A DNA stretch of 64,000 nucleotides from Prochlorococcus sp. MIT 1341 (GCF_034092415.1 NZ_CP139304.1:496001-560000); one strand, 5' to 3'; counted from the first letter of the stretch, positions 21,194-32,409 are shown. Notes: generated from the letters alone by a model not told the origin. Numbers and translations: made by a program.

Positions 21194-22912
21194 TCAGCCA
21201 TCTTTACCAATTGGCATAAATAAATCAACGTGATCACTGGCCCTAGTTATAGCTGTATATAACAATCTCATCTCATATTCTTGATTGGTGTTCTTTGATG
21301 TATTTATCTGAGACTGAGCAACCTGAAATTCTTCTGGCCATAAAACAAAAACATTTTTGGCCTCACTTCCTTGAGATTTATGAATTGTCAAAGCCATTGC
21401 TGGCTCTAAAGCCTTTATCCGGGAAGGATTTATTAAAATAATGGATCCCCCTACCTCATCAATAGAAACCCTAAACAAAATACGTCGTCTTTTCCCGTCG
21501 CCAATAACTAGCCCAATATCTCCGTTTGCAAGAGCTATCTCTGGCTGATTTTCACAACACATTACAGGAAATCCCTGAGGCCAATACATAACTCCTAACC
21601 CAAATTTCTTCCCTAAAAAACTTTGGTGAACGTGATCTATACCCCATACCCCACTGCGTCGAGGACATAACACCATATATTCATCCAAAACATCAAAAAG
21701 CTGAGAAGCAATGGTTAAGGTGTCTGGTCTTGTAATGATTGTGGGAATATCGTGCTTGAATTGCTTAGCTACCAATTCCCCCGATAATTTGCTCAACTGA
21801 TAGCTATAAGCCTCTAATTGGCTAGATAGATGAGAGGGTATCCCATTAAGTTGAGAATTGTGCAAAGAGAAATTAGATGACTGAGACGAATCAATAATTC
21901 CTTTCCAAAATGAAGATAAACCTTCCTTGCGAAGAAGATTACTTAAATAGCTTAAGGCTCCCTTATTTCTATATACATGATGAAAATGAACAGAACAATC
22001 ATGATAATTTTTGAAAGCCTCAGACTGAAGTAAATGCCAAATCGAACCACCTCCAACAGGAGGTAATTGGTCAGGGTCACCAACAAGAACCAGTTGACAT
22101 TTAGAAGGCAAAGCCATTAACAAGACACTCATAAGGCTTAAATCAACCATCGACATCTCGTCTACGATTAACAAGTCAATAGCCAGTGGGTTTCTCTTGT
22201 TTCTACGAAAACCTTCGCTGCTAGCCTCAAGCAGACGATGGAGAGTTATACAAGGAAGTTTATAAAGTTTTTCCCTCTGCAGCGAATCAAGTCTCTCAAT
22301 GTTTTTCTGCATAGATTCCTGTAGACGCCTAGCTGCCTTACCTGTGGGGGCTGATACAACTACTTTGGAATCGGGACGTAGTGTTATTGCCCTTGCAATT
22401 ATTTGGACAATAGTACTCGTTTTTCCAGTACCTGGACCCCCACTAATTAACAGAAGACCATGGTCATCAATTGCTGCAACAGCTCTGGCTTGCTCCTCAT
22501 TAAGTCCAGATGGCAAATCAAAATCAATTGAAAGAATTTCTGATGAAAGTTTTTTTGATCCCTGAGATCTCCTTAAAAGTTCATCCAAGACAACTTTCAA
22601 ATCCTCATGGCATCTATTCCAACTAAGTCGAGACTTACTTAACACTATTGGCGCTAAATCTCCATCGATCCAACCACTTTCGCGCAAAGCCTTTAGATGT
22701 GTCTCAGGCCAACCAGGTTGTCTCAACTCACAATTTGGGTAATCAGAAGTTAAGTCAAAAAACAATTCGCCATTAGAGAGAGAATAGATCAAAACATCTA
22801 CGATGTCTTCTAGATGGGATGATCTCACCTTTGGGGGCAAACGTTTTAAAAGTAGCTTGTAGGTAGCACTAGCCAATCTTGGAGACCAAGAATCGAAATC
22901 GAAAAGGCTCAT
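21194..22912 (-). CDS. recD: Exodeoxyribonuclease V alpha subunit RecD
   Basis: The 5'-3' helicase subunit of RecBCD. It has Walker A GGPGTGKTST near residue 136, DEMSMVD (motif II), LVGDPDQLPPVG (motif III) and a C-terminal TIHKSQGSEAKNVFVLWP with AITRA. The start overlaps the recB stop by four bases (ATGA), so the two are translationally coupled. recC lies separately upstream beyond two genes. 572 aa is near the family length. Confidence 0.94.
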   Translation of the reverse strand: MSLFDFDSWSPRLASATYKLLLKRLPPKVRSSHLEDIVDVLIYSLSNGELFFDLTSDYPNCELRQPGWPETHLKALRESGWIDGDLAPIVLSKSRLSWNRCHEDLKVVLDELLRRSQGSKKLSSEILSIDFDLPSGLNEEQARAVAAIDDHGLLLISGGPGTGKTSTIVQIIARAITLRPDSKVVVSAPTGKAARRLQESMQKNIERLDSLQREKLYKLPCITLHRLLEASSEGFRRNKRNPLAIDLLIVDEMSMVDLSLMSVLLMALPSKCQLVLVGDPDQLPPVGGGSIWHLLQSEAFKNYHDCSVHFHHVYRNKGALSYLSNLLRKEGLSSFWKGIIDSSQSSNFSLHNSQLNGIPSHLSSQLEAYSYQLSKLSGELVAKQFKHDIPTIITRPDTLTIASQLFDVLDEYMVLCPRRSGVWGIDHVHQSFLGKKFGLGVMYWPQGFPVMCCENQPEIALANGDIGLVIGDGKRRRILFRVSIDEVGGSIILINPSRIKALEPAMALTIHKSQGSEAKNVFVLWPEEFQVAQSQINTSKNTNQEYEMRLLYTAITRASDHVDLFMPIGKDG

Positions 22913-25900
22913 CTCCCTCCCTGTTCAAGCAATCGATCTAAAGCCAAGACTCGCTCTAGAGAAGTTGTTTCAACAATTAACCCAGGGATAAAATTGTTTG
23001 GACTTTGCTTAGAAACCGCCACCTCTCCAGGCATGCCTCTAATAAAAGCATAGATATATCCACCAAGGTGTCTCAATGGAACATAGCTTGGGAGCCTCCA
23101 TCGAAGAAATCGATGGAGGGCAACCAAATACAAATTGGCTTGTAATGGATAATGATGACGAAGCATTTGCTTCTCCATCGCAGTATTGGTGTAATGAAAT
23201 GGACCACATGCTTGACAATTACCTTCTCCATCCCTTTCGCCAATCCAATTGCTTTTCCAATCGACAACCCACCATCGAGCTTTAGCTAAATCATCGTTAT
23301 CTGTAAAAACAAGATCTATAGATCCAGTAAAAAACCCTTTGCTAGAGATTTGTAGTTTAGAAAGGATATCAGCATAATTAGTTGAAAACCGAGCAGATGA
23401 ACCCTGCCTAAAAGCATCAGCCAAATCATCTGAACTCACCAGTTTGCCATTTTGCGCTATTGGAAGATCGAAACTCATTTCATGAATTCGCCTCTTCTTA
23501 GTCAAATGTTTAAATTTCAACCCTCCTAAGGGGCCACCCAAAGGAGTATTGAAAACCATTTCCAAACCATTTTGGACAGAAGACAAGAGTTCCTTCTCTA
23601 GCCCTGCTCTTGAGAGTTCTGTGGTTATCAATTGAGCAGTTGACGAAGCATCCAATGCGCGACAAAAATCTACCTTTTCCAGAATCCGATGTAAACAATC
23701 CCCTGGTACAGCACCTCTCGGAAAATCAAAAAGAGGTCCTTTTGTTGACCATTCACTTTTACAAGAGTTCTCTAGAACGTCATCCATTAACTCAAAAGAG
23801 TCTGACAAGTCAGACTTCTCTTGTTGAGTATCACGCCCGACTTCTATGACAAAAGGATCAAGAGATTCTGCATTGACAACACTATCCTTTCCAGAGATCC
23901 AAGCGGAATAACTACTCCGGCCCCAACTTGTATCTAGACTTTTAGAAGGTATCGGTCCCAAGGAAAGTTCCCCTTTAATTTCCTGATCTACCCATCGTCT
24001 ATTGTGATAATTCGCCCGTGCTTCATAGATAGTAATTGGGACCTTATTAGTAAGTAGCCATGCTCTCATCTGAGCAATAGAAAGTTTCTCATTAGATGCT
24101 TTGTTATCACATGGACTATGCAAGAAATTCTTCAAGGGATTGTCATCCTGACCTAATCCACGAGCCCAAAACAAAATCAACATCGATCGAGCTCTAGTCA
24201 TTGCAACATATGCAATTCTCTCTGCTTCTTGTATCGAAGCGATACTATTTTGTTGAGAAATAATCCTTCCTTGACCCCACCCATGACTTAAAGCCAGTCT
24301 CCAGCAAGGTCCTTCGGCGTCTCGTAAAAGAGGATTCCTTTCGTGAGGAGGAGCTTGCCATAAATAAGGACATAAAACCACTCTGTACTCAAGCCCCTTG
24401 CTCCTATGAACAGTGACAACAGAAACAGCTTTGTCCGCAAGATCACTATGAGGCTGTCGATTATCAGGAATATGGGCTTTTGGTTGTAGACGTTCACGCC
24501 TAAACCATATAGCTGCACTTAACGGATCTAATGATCTTGAATGTATATTCTCTTGTACAAGTTGTGCGCATTGCTGTAAATCCCCCAACAAACGCCCTTG
24601 TTCCGAAAGATTAGCAATAGTCTGTCCCTTAAGACTATCTGCTAAGCAGCCAAGAAGTCCTAAGTGTGAGAAGTTCTGGGAAAGATCAGAAAACCTCTCA
24701 GCCAATTCATCTAATTCTCCGCTCATTTCGGAAGCCTCTAATCTGGAAACATTCCATTGGAACAATGCTGAGCAAGCTAAAAGTCGAAGGCAAGCTGTAT
24801 CAGTTGGTTTAGCAATACAATCCATGAAACATTGAAGCAACTCAGCACCTTCGGTTTGAAAGACATCGCCACTGCTTACAAGTCGTGTTGGCAATCCAAC
24901 TGAAGACATTGCTGATCGAATAGCGCTAGCCTGATCATGACGACTCACCAAAATACAAAAATCATCAGGCTTAAGTTCGCCTTTATGTCGATCCAAAAGA
25001 TCTAAAACAGAATTTGCAACAACCTCTGGAATAAATTCTTCAATTCTGGTTTTTGACAGCAATTTTGAAGAAAGGTTATTTTTTCCTGAATCAAAACTCT
25101 CTAGAGTAATCAACTGGAGAGGGTACTCACCTTTATTCAGTCGAATAGGATCATCTTTACCACAAGAGTTTAATGAAGGTATCGGGAGGTTTGAAACTCT
25201 AAGGCCATTAGCCATAAAGCAATTCAATCCACTCATCAAAGTAGGCGTTGCACGAAAATTATCCAATAGAACATCTATACGATCTACATTAGCTCTAGCC
25301 TCTAAATAAACATTCAAATCACCTCCTCGAAACCTATAAATTGCCTGCTTGGGATCGCCGACCATCAACAAAAGATGATCTTGGCTTGTCCCAAATAACC
25401 TTCTAAGAATTTGCCATTGAAGAGGGTCCGTATCTTGAAACTCATCTATCAAAGCAACCTTATACCTTAGTTGAATAGTCTTTAACCATTTGTTCTGCTT
25501 CTTTATTTCAGGATTGCAGGTAAATGAGTCCCTTAAACCATTCTCAACAGCTCTAAGGAGACCTCCATAGGAAATAACCCCTTGACGATGACGACGTTCC
25601 TCAAGAGTCTTTAGACAGAAGTGAAGAGAATGAGTCCATACCTTTTCAGCAGGAGAATCAACTAATGCACTTATAGATTTCTGTAAAAGTGGATGAATAA
25701 GTTTAGGAAAGTCTTCCCCACACCTACGCGCAGTATCACAAAAAATTGCAGGGTGGAAATAATTCCTTAATAAGGTTTGGTCCCTTATAAATCCATAGGA
25801 GATATCTAAGCCTCTTTGATCAAGATCTCTGTTCTCAAAAAAGGTTTCTGCCCAGTTATTTACGATCTCAAATCTATTCTTTCTAGGTTTAGAACTAAAG

Positions 25901-26739
25901 GGTTTTGTATTATCGCATCCAAGACTTCGCCATTCTTGAGCTTGACGGCATAGATCCTCTTCTAATTTTTGCCCTTCTAAGCGCCAAAGATCAAGAAAAT
26001 TTTTCAAGCAAGTTTCTAAATAATCTTTGAACTCAACTTCAAATTGACAAGAATTATTGAAAGTTAAATCATCATCATTTAAAGTCATACTTGGGTCATT
26101 ATCTAATCTCAGTAGCGATTCTGATAGCGTGTCTATATTTAAACCAGCATCATAAAAGCCTCTAAGATCATCTGGGTCCAAAGTAAGAATCTTCTGATTC
26201 CAGTAGTCGTTAACTACCTCAAAAATAATTTCTTGTCCATCCCCCTCAAGAACGGGATCGACACCAGCAGAGCTATACAGTGCGTCTTTTTGCAAAGTAC
26301 GGCTACAGAAACCATGAATAGTAGTTATATCAACAAAATCAAGGCCTTCCAAAGCCTCAAGTAGAAGCTGTATATATGAGATTCTTTGAGACGTATTTTT
26401 ACGACTTGTCTCCAACCATACCTTAAGGACTTCATCTGGGTAGGTGTAATCAATTCCACCCTCAAAAGACTCAAGACCTTCTAAAGCCTGTTCAAGGCGA
26501 TTACAAATCCTGGCTTTTAACTCTGCTGCTGCTGCCTCTGTAAAGGTGACAACAAGAATTTCCTTAATGTTAACTGTCCTCTCGGTGACCAGGCGCAAAA
26601 CTAAATGAGCTAAAGCAAAAGTTTTACCTGTACCTGCACTTGCCTCAAGAAGCCTTAAGCCTTGGCCTAAAGGGTATTCATTTGGCTCAAATCGAACTTC
26701 TGAACGACATCTAAGATCATCCATTACTGGTATCCACAA
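22909..26739 (-). CDS. recB: Exodeoxyribonuclease V beta subunit RecB
   Basis: A 1276-residue UvrD-type 3'-5' helicase and nuclease, with Walker A EASAGTGKTFALAHL near residues 32-46, DEFQDTDPLQW, GDPKQAIYRFRGGD and VVTVHRSKGLEYRVV. The C-terminal nuclease domain keeps the catalytic GSIDLVF ... WVVDWKSNW motif (Asp and Lys of the PD-(D/E)xK fold). With recD it forms the dsDNA-end processing enzyme. The 225 bases upstream hold no gene and should contain the promoter. Confidence 0.95.
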   Translation of the reverse strand: MWIPVMDDLRCRSEVRFEPNEYPLGQGLRLLEASAGTGKTFALAHLVLRLVTERTVNIKEILVVTFTEAAAAELKARICNRLEQALEGLESFEGGIDYTYPDEVLKVWLETSRKNTSQRISYIQLLLEALEGLDFVDITTIHGFCSRTLQKDALYSSAGVDPVLEGDGQEIIFEVVNDYWNQKILTLDPDDLRGFYDAGLNIDTLSESLLRLDNDPSMTLNDDDLTFNNSCQFEVEFKDYLETCLKNFLDLWRLEGQKLEEDLCRQAQEWRSLGCDNTKPFSSKPRKNRFEIVNNWAETFFENRDLDQRGLDISYGFIRDQTLLRNYFHPAIFCDTARRCGEDFPKLIHPLLQKSISALVDSPAEKVWTHSLHFCLKTLEERRHRQGVISYGGLLRAVENGLRDSFTCNPEIKKQNKWLKTIQLRYKVALIDEFQDTDPLQWQILRRLFGTSQDHLLLMVGDPKQAIYRFRGGDLNVYLEARANVDRIDVLLDNFRATPTLMSGLNCFMANGLRVSNLPIPSLNSCGKDDPIRLNKGEYPLQLITLESFDSGKNNLSSKLLSKTRIEEFIPEVVANSVLDLLDRHKGELKPDDFCILVSRHDQASAIRSAMSSVGLPTRLVSSGDVFQTEGAELLQCFMDCIAKPTDTACLRLLACSALFQWNVSRLEASEMSGELDELAERFSDLSQNFSHLGLLGCLADSLKGQTIANLSEQGRLLGDLQQCAQLVQENIHSRSLDPLSAAIWFRRERLQPKAHIPDNRQPHSDLADKAVSVVTVHRSKGLEYRVVLCPYLWQAPPHERNPLLRDAEGPCWRLALSHGWGQGRIISQQNSIASIQEAERIAYVAMTRARSMLILFWARGLGQDDNPLKNFLHSPCDNKASNEKLSIAQMRAWLLTNKVPITIYEARANYHNRRWVDQEIKGELSLGPIPSKSLDTSWGRSSYSAWISGKDSVVNAESLDPFVIEVGRDTQQEKSDLSDSFELMDDVLENSCKSEWSTKGPLFDFPRGAVPGDCLHRILEKVDFCRALDASSTAQLITTELSRAGLEKELLSSVQNGLEMVFNTPLGGPLGGLKFKHLTKKRRIHEMSFDLPIAQNGKLVSSDDLADAFRQGSSARFSTNYADILSKLQISSKGFFTGSIDLVFTDNDDLAKARWWVVDWKSNWIGERDGEGNCQACGPFHYTNTAMEKQMLRHHYPLQANLYLVALHRFLRWRLPSYVPLRHLGGYIYAFIRGMPGEVAVSKQSPNNFIPGLIVETTSLERVLALDRLLEQGGR

Positions 26740-26964
26740 AACTATTAGGGATCAAGAGATTGAACCTGCAAAAACTGCTGGACTGCATATAGGAACACAT
26801 TGCATAACAAGCATAAAGAGGTTTCCAGGCAGAAGTATTTTTTCGAGACCAATTTATTCAATCAGTCACCTGGAAATTAAAAGAATTGAATTTAATATCT
26901 TTTTGCACTAAGAAAAATATTTCATTAGCAACAACACTTCGAAATAAATACTCACCATTAGTAC

Positions 26965-27558
26965 TCAAAATCTCCAATCTAAAAATATTAGACCTTTTAT
27001 TATAGCTGGTGTCTTGGCCATATATTTAACATAATTTGTATGGATCAATTTGAGCCGAGCTTCTTCCCTCAAAGCTTTAGCTCGCAAAATAATTGCAAAA
27101 ATCAAAAATAAAAGTAGATGAAACAAGCTCGCTAGAAAAATACAGACTCCTATTGAACAAAGCAATAAAGCCTGATAAAGAGGATGGCGACAACGACTAT
27201 AAATCCCTTCAGTAACAAGACTTGCGCCTGATTTCGGTTCCGGGAACGGTGAAAGACTTGAGCCCAATCTCAGAAATGATGTCAACGCTCTAAAAAATCC
27301 AAAAAAGAAAAGTACAGAACCAAAAATCCTCAAAAAGAGCAACAAAAATAGATTAAGGTCAATAAAAACCGGCCAGGCAGGAAAAAGATGAGCTAATACG
27401 AGAATTAATTGAATTACTAAAAACCATTCACCCTGAGAGTTATCAATGAAGCCTTGCCAAGAAATCTTCCATCCTGAAAATGCACTACGAAAATCAAAGG
27501 AGCCGAACTGGTCAAAGAAGCTACGCATGAACAATAAATAAAAAGAAGCAAAAACCAA
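26965..27558 (-). CDS. Membrane methyltransferase-like protein (ICMT/NnrU family)
   Basis: A 197-residue integral membrane protein with about five hydrophobic segments. The C-terminal half has the isoprenylcysteine methyltransferase-like signature: LVTEGIYSRCRHPLYQALLL (G-x-Y-x-x-x-RHP-x-Y), then an acidic helix ALREEARL. This half binds S-adenosylmethionine in characterised relatives. The substrate is unknown. It is a single gene between recB and the small ORF upstream. Confidence 0.72.
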   Translation of the reverse strand: MVFASFYLLFMRSFFDQFGSFDFRSAFSGWKISWQGFIDNSQGEWFLVIQLILVLAHLFPAWPVFIDLNLFLLLFLRIFGSVLFFFGFFRALTSFLRLGSSLSPFPEPKSGASLVTEGIYSRCRHPLYQALLLCSIGVCIFLASLFHLLLFLIFAIILRAKALREEARLKLIHTNYVKYMAKTPAIIKGLIFLDWRF

Positions 27559-27628
27559 TTTTTTGAAGTTTCATTCAATCACTATTTACCAAGAAAATCC
27601 AAAAAAGATACATTACAAGACAAAAATG

Positions 27629-27787
27629 TTAGCTTTTAGGTGCCTTAAAGTTCGCTTTCCTATCAATTTGCATAGGGCAATTAGTCGCAAAGACAACAAC
27701 CGACGAACGCCTACCTGCATCAATTGAAGTTTGCCTAATCCATTTGTTGGGAGCGGGTTTTAGATAAACCTTTTCGAAAGAAGCCAA
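27629..27787 (-). CDS. Small unrecognised protein, 52 aa
   Basis: A short frame with convincing protein-like composition: it begins MASFEKVYLKPAPNKW (TTG start) and ends KANFKAPKS. A stop lies about 11 codons before the start, and AAAGG stands about 11 bases upstream as a weak ribosome-binding site. It contains a hydrophobic strand VVVFATNC but no membrane segment. I do not recognise a family. The alternatives are a non-coding stretch or a translated leader in the gap between recC and the methyltransferase-like gene. Confidence 0.42.
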   Translation of the reverse strand: MASFEKVYLKPAPNKWIRQTSIDAGRRSSVVVFATNCPMQIDRKANFKAPKS

Positions 27788-27980
27788 AATAATTTCAAAC
27801 CTTTTACTTGGATTTTATATTACCAAAGCTACTAATCAAGCATGTAGCAATTAAAACATTATAGGGCCTTAGAGCTTACAACTTAATGTACTTAACAGTA
27901 AAAGTTCAACAATCGTCTTCTTATTTAGACAATTATAAATCCTTATATATCTTTGAGAGTTCAAAAGAATACAAAAAATT

Positions 27981-30900
27981 TCAGGAGTTAATGTTATCAA
28001 TTATTGGCTGATAAAGAAATGACATTGCATCTATAAAACCCTCTATCTCAAAAAGGTCAGAGGCTTCACAACTATCCCCAAAGCATAAACGCATCTCTGC
28101 CCTCTTAGATTCACCTTTATGCATAAAGCCACCTTTCCATTTTTTTTCAAATGCAATAAAGCCAGTTCCACAAAGCTTGTTCTCTGAAATTGAATATTCC
28201 CAACCACTCTCAGGAGGAACAGGCCAACACTCATGTATATAAATCGAAGCTAAGGTTTTGATTCCTCTAATCATTTCAAAGGCTTCTGAAGGCGAAATAG
28301 GTGAGAATTTAATGCTCAAATCAAATTCATCTTTCTTTAATGAAGATAAACTTCTTGAGACTATATATGTTGATGGAGAACTGAATTCGCCACTACAAAT
28401 ATGGAGATGGTTTATCCACGTTTCCATTATACATTTCGATGTAATCCTACCCGGTTGAATGATTAACATATTTTCTCCAGCCCATAAAGTCTTCTTACGA
28501 ATATCTCCTAAATCTAAAGTCCTAATAGTGCATTTACCTATTGTAGAAATAGTTTCCTCCAAATTCTTAAATCTAGAGAAAAGTTGTCTTATCTCTAGTT
28601 TTCCAGAAGCTCCATAAGGTAATTTACCCTGTCCAACAAACCTCTCCTCCCATCTCGACAAAGACATATTTAGATCTACTATTTGTATATCATTGGATTC
28701 GATTTGATCAAAGCAATGGTCAAGGTATTCAGTAAATAAGGTTTGTCTTTGCCATTCCTCTAAAGAAACAGAATCCAAATCTTCTATAGGGTCAATCCAT
28801 TCGCCTGGCCTTAATTCTAAATGCTCTAGCCAAATACGTTGAGGAGCACTTAACCACCTATGCAAAATATTAATTGGCACTTCTTTTGAGACACTTAAAT
28901 CAGGTTTCTTCCATTCCAATGGAACTGCGAATGACTTTTGAGGAACAGAAGAGCAGCTATCCAACAAAAGCCTCGCGTCTAGATAACGTCGATCACAACT
29001 GACAGGAGGACGATTATTGGATGAGACGAAATTTTCACGACTTAGAGGGTTTGGGGAATGCTGTAATAAAAGACCTTCAAAAGAAAGAGGCCCAAGCTCT
29101 TTCTTCAACTGAGAAATCATTTGTTGAACAGGATTTGATGGAGGAAGATACTCGCCCGTTCGCTCCTCTCTCCCATTCCACGTGATCAGAAGATGCTGCC
29201 TTGACGACATTAAAGCCTCTAAAAGAGCATAGCGATCTTGGTCACTACCACTTGGATCGCCAAGATTCCTTTCTTGCTCTAAAAGATGAAAAGCCGATCT
29301 TCGCGAAGGTCTTGGAAAAAAATTGGCATCTAATCCCATAAGAACAATCACCCGATGGGGGATAGCTCTCATCGGTTCCAATGCACTAATAGTCAATGCG
29401 CCACTTCGATGACCAAATCTGCCACTATGAAGTGCAAGAGAATCAGCTAATAAATCTAAAACGACTCCTGAGTCAAGTAAAAGAGGACATTCTCTTGCAC
29501 AATTAAGCCAATCATTAAGGGCAGTCAGAAAGCTTTCTCTCTCCCAATGCCAACTTTCAGCCTCGCTAAAATTTTCATCCAAAAGAGACTTAAGCAACCC
29601 AACCCATTCAGAACAAACTCGTGGAAGACGTAAATCTTTTATTTGATTAGAGAGCTTTGAAAGCAGGTCCCACCAGCTCATCAGTTGAGATGGATCCAAT
29701 CCCTCAGAGAATGGTGCCAAACCACCAGGAGCAATTGAGGCATTTGATGAGAAAACTAATCCCAACAACCAACGTTCTAAGCACCAATTAAGACTGTGAG
29801 TTTCATCACCACCACGCTCTTCTTCATCAAGGCCCCACCTAAATCCTGTGAGCTGTAGGGCCTTGGTGATATTGAAAACTTCTTCCTGATCCAAACCATG
29901 CCGTTTCTGAATAGCAGGATTTGAAAGCAATTCCTGAAGGGAAGATGCCGTCAATCTTCCACTTGCCAATTGCAAAAGATCCAACATTGCTTTTATCAAA
30001 CCTGGAGTATCTAATTGACTTCTATCAGTTATTCGCCAAGGAATATTTACCCCTGTCGCACCAATATCATTAAATATAGAAGAGATAAGAGGAGCGAAAG
30101 ACTCAACTTGAGGAGTCATTATCAAAACATCACGAGGTTGCAGGCTTACGTCAGCCGCAAACCACTGAATAATTTGATCACGGATAAGCTGAACTTCACG
30201 AAATTTTCCAGGACAACTAAAAAACTGAAGAGAATTATCTTTAGGGTTTCTCTTCAGTTCCGAAGCTAAAGCTGGCTCAACCAACTGTTGCTGTAATTGT
30301 TCCAATAAAGATGGCTCATGTCCTGCAGCTATAGAAATATTTGCTGGTGCAGCAAACAAATTTTCTGTATAGCATTCACCTAATTGGCTCTCTCCAGTCC
30401 CTTCAACTAGTTGCTGAAACTCAGCACCCATACGACCAAGAAAACCCTCTAATCTCGGTTCTTCTAACAACCATTCTCCATCAAAAGGGTTTATCCAAGA
30501 AAGACCAAGCTTGTCTCGCCTGGTTCTCAATCTCTGCCAAAGATCTGAGCATGGAGTCAAAATATACATGTGTACATCTATCAACCCAGACAAGGCCTGT
30601 ATAAATTCAATTTGAACTTGAGAGAGGCTACTTATCGCGAAGAAACGAAGAACTTTAGGCAACTCAAAAGAAGCAACCTCTCCTCTACGAATCTTGAAGA
30701 TTGCCTTTCTAGCATTTATTCCAAAAGGTTCTGCCGAAATTTCCTTACCAAGCAAACGAATTAATGATGGTTGCCATTGCATCGATTCTGGAAGATCCTT
30801 ATAGGCTTTTACATAAGAATTCCTACCTTCAAGCCAATCTTGAATTAAGCCAGGGCGATAAATTGCGTAATCATCAAACGCCTTAGAAATCTTATAAACG

Positions 30901-31295
30901 AGTGTCCATTCATCCTTATTCAATTGGCCTGACAAAGAAGGATTTCTACCCAACAAGTTTCGTAAAGGTTCTGCTTCATCCTTCTCAAGAAAATTTGGTA
31001 ATACCTCTAACAAATACCAAACAAGTTGACTAGGCCTCCAAGGATCATCTATATCAGGGTCAGCTCCAAGAATAATGCCAACAAGCTTCTTCAAAAATGA
31101 GCCCGGGAAAGGGAATCGCACCTGAGCAGTAATGCCATTAACAGTTGCAAGTTGCTCACCAAGCCATCGACTAGTTGGCCAAGTGCTTACAACCACATCA
31201 ATTGAATCGAATGGGCTTGGAGGGTTTAACCGAAGCTCCTCCCCAAGAACTTTTGCTAGCCATTCAATCCGATTCCCTCGAAAGACTTTTAACAA
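27981..31295 (-). CDS. recC: Exodeoxyribonuclease V gamma subunit RecC
   Basis: An 1104-residue RecC subunit, the Chi-recognition and scaffold component of RecBCD. The N-terminus MLKVFRGNRIEWLAKVL and the block PHRVIVLMGLDANFFPR (degenerate helicase motif typical of RecC) identify it. The C-terminal inactive nuclease-like domain includes WRGF-like segments such as GGFMHKG. Chi itself in picocyanobacteria is not known to me. The gene stands alone, with 224 bases upstream to the pdxJ stop and no ORF there. Confidence 0.93.
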   Translation of the reverse strand: MLKVFRGNRIEWLAKVLGEELRLNPPSPFDSIDVVVSTWPTSRWLGEQLATVNGITAQVRFPFPGSFLKKLVGIILGADPDIDDPWRPSQLVWYLLEVLPNFLEKDEAEPLRNLLGRNPSLSGQLNKDEWTLVYKISKAFDDYAIYRPGLIQDWLEGRNSYVKAYKDLPESMQWQPSLIRLLGKEISAEPFGINARKAIFKIRRGEVASFELPKVLRFFAISSLSQVQIEFIQALSGLIDVHMYILTPCSDLWQRLRTRRDKLGLSWINPFDGEWLLEEPRLEGFLGRMGAEFQQLVEGTGESQLGECYTENLFAAPANISIAAGHEPSLLEQLQQQLVEPALASELKRNPKDNSLQFFSCPGKFREVQLIRDQIIQWFAADVSLQPRDVLIMTPQVESFAPLISSIFNDIGATGVNIPWRITDRSQLDTPGLIKAMLDLLQLASGRLTASSLQELLSNPAIQKRHGLDQEEVFNITKALQLTGFRWGLDEEERGGDETHSLNWCLERWLLGLVFSSNASIAPGGLAPFSEGLDPSQLMSWWDLLSKLSNQIKDLRLPRVCSEWVGLLKSLLDENFSEAESWHWERESFLTALNDWLNCARECPLLLDSGVVLDLLADSLALHSGRFGHRSGALTISALEPMRAIPHRVIVLMGLDANFFPRPSRRSAFHLLEQERNLGDPSGSDQDRYALLEALMSSRQHLLITWNGREERTGEYLPPSNPVQQMISQLKKELGPLSFEGLLLQHSPNPLSRENFVSSNNRPPVSCDRRYLDARLLLDSCSSVPQKSFAVPLEWKKPDLSVSKEVPINILHRWLSAPQRIWLEHLELRPGEWIDPIEDLDSVSLEEWQRQTLFTEYLDHCFDQIESNDIQIVDLNMSLSRWEERFVGQGKLPYGASGKLEIRQLFSRFKNLEETISTIGKCTIRTLDLGDIRKKTLWAGENMLIIQPGRITSKCIMETWINHLHICSGEFSSPSTYIVSRSLSSLKKDEFDLSIKFSPISPSEAFEMIRGIKTLASIYIHECWPVPPESGWEYSISENKLCGTGFIAFEKKWKGGFMHKGESKRAEMRLCFGDSCEASDLFEIEGFIDAMSFLYQPIIDNINS

Positions 31296-31519
31296 AGTTG
31301 TGTCACCGGTTTACTAGCTTTTAAGCCCAATATTAATGCTGATTTCTCCATATGATAATATTTTGCACAAACATAAATACACCGATTCCAAACTAAGATA
31401 TAAACTCAAAATATTATTCATGCTAAGAAGACGTCTATTGCTTAATATAAGAAATGTCTAGAAAGTCTTGGTAGATAATCACGCTAATCTATTCAGCTTG
31501 AAACAGTAATTTTAAGTGG

Positions 31520-32257
31520 TTAGCCTAATGAATTACTATTTCTAGGATTTCTAATCAAATCCTTCATTTCTCTTACTGCCTGTCTAAGCCCAACAGCCAA
31601 TGCTCTAGAAATAATAGAATGGCCAATATTCAACTCTTCCATATCCTTTATGGAAGCGATTGGTTCTACATTTTGATATGTCAATCCATGACCCGAATTA
31701 ACCCTAAGGCCCAAGCAAGTTGCTCTAGCTGTTGCCTCTATAAGCCTAGAAAGCTGTAATTGTCGATTCTGCCAACTTGCTTCTGCATAACTTCCCGTAT
31801 GAAGCTCTATCCAATTCGCTCCCACCTTTGAAGACGCCTCAATTTGAGGAGATAACGGATCTATAAATAAGCTCACTGGGATTGACTCTAATTTCAATTC
31901 ATTAATCATCTCTGAAAGATGAGACTGCTGATTAACAACATCCAGACCCCCTTCGGTAGTTACCTCCTCACGTTTTTCGGGCACCAAAGTCACCATGTCT
32001 GGAGAAATCTTTAAAGCAATTGCAAGCATTTCAGAAGTAGCAGCCATCTCAAGATTGAGGCGACTTCTAACCGTTTGACGTAGTAGTTCCAAATCTCGAT
32101 CTTGTATATGTCTACGGTCCTCTCTCAAATGGACTGTGATGCCATCTGCACCTCCTAATTCTGCCAACAATGCCATTGGGACAGGGTCAGGCTCGACTGT
32201 TTTACGAGCCTCACGAACATTGGCGATATGATCAATATTGACTCCGAGACTAGCCAT
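31520..32257 (-). CDS. pdxJ: Pyridoxine 5'-phosphate synthase
   Basis: Catalyses the ring closure in DXP-dependent vitamin B6 synthesis. The N-terminus [17 protein letters not shown] carries the conserved substrate loop. [31 protein letters not shown] and the C-terminal [15 protein letters not shown] are all family hallmarks. 245 residues is the usual length. It is divergent from the plsC gene with 152 bases between. Confidence 0.97.
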   Translation of the reverse strand: MASLGVNIDHIANVREARKTVEPDPVPMALLAELGGADGITVHLREDRRHIQDRDLELLRQTVRSRLNLEMAATSEMLAIALKISPDMVTLVPEKREEVTTEGGLDVVNQQSHLSEMINELKLESIPVSLFIDPLSPQIEASSKVGANWIELHTGSYAEASWQNRQLQLSRLIEATARATCLGLRVNSGHGLTYQNVEPIASIKDMEELNIGHSIISRALAVGLRQAVREMKDLIRNPRNSNSLG

Positions 32258-32409
32258 AATAAAAACGAATTAAAGGATATTTTAATTAGGAAATCACACA
32301 ATTACCTTTTATCCAATCTTTTACAGATAGCCGCAAAATCAACTGCCCAAAAAAAACGTACTCTCGCCTGAATGCCCTTTAGGTTCATAGCATTGCAAAT
32401 TTATCGCCC

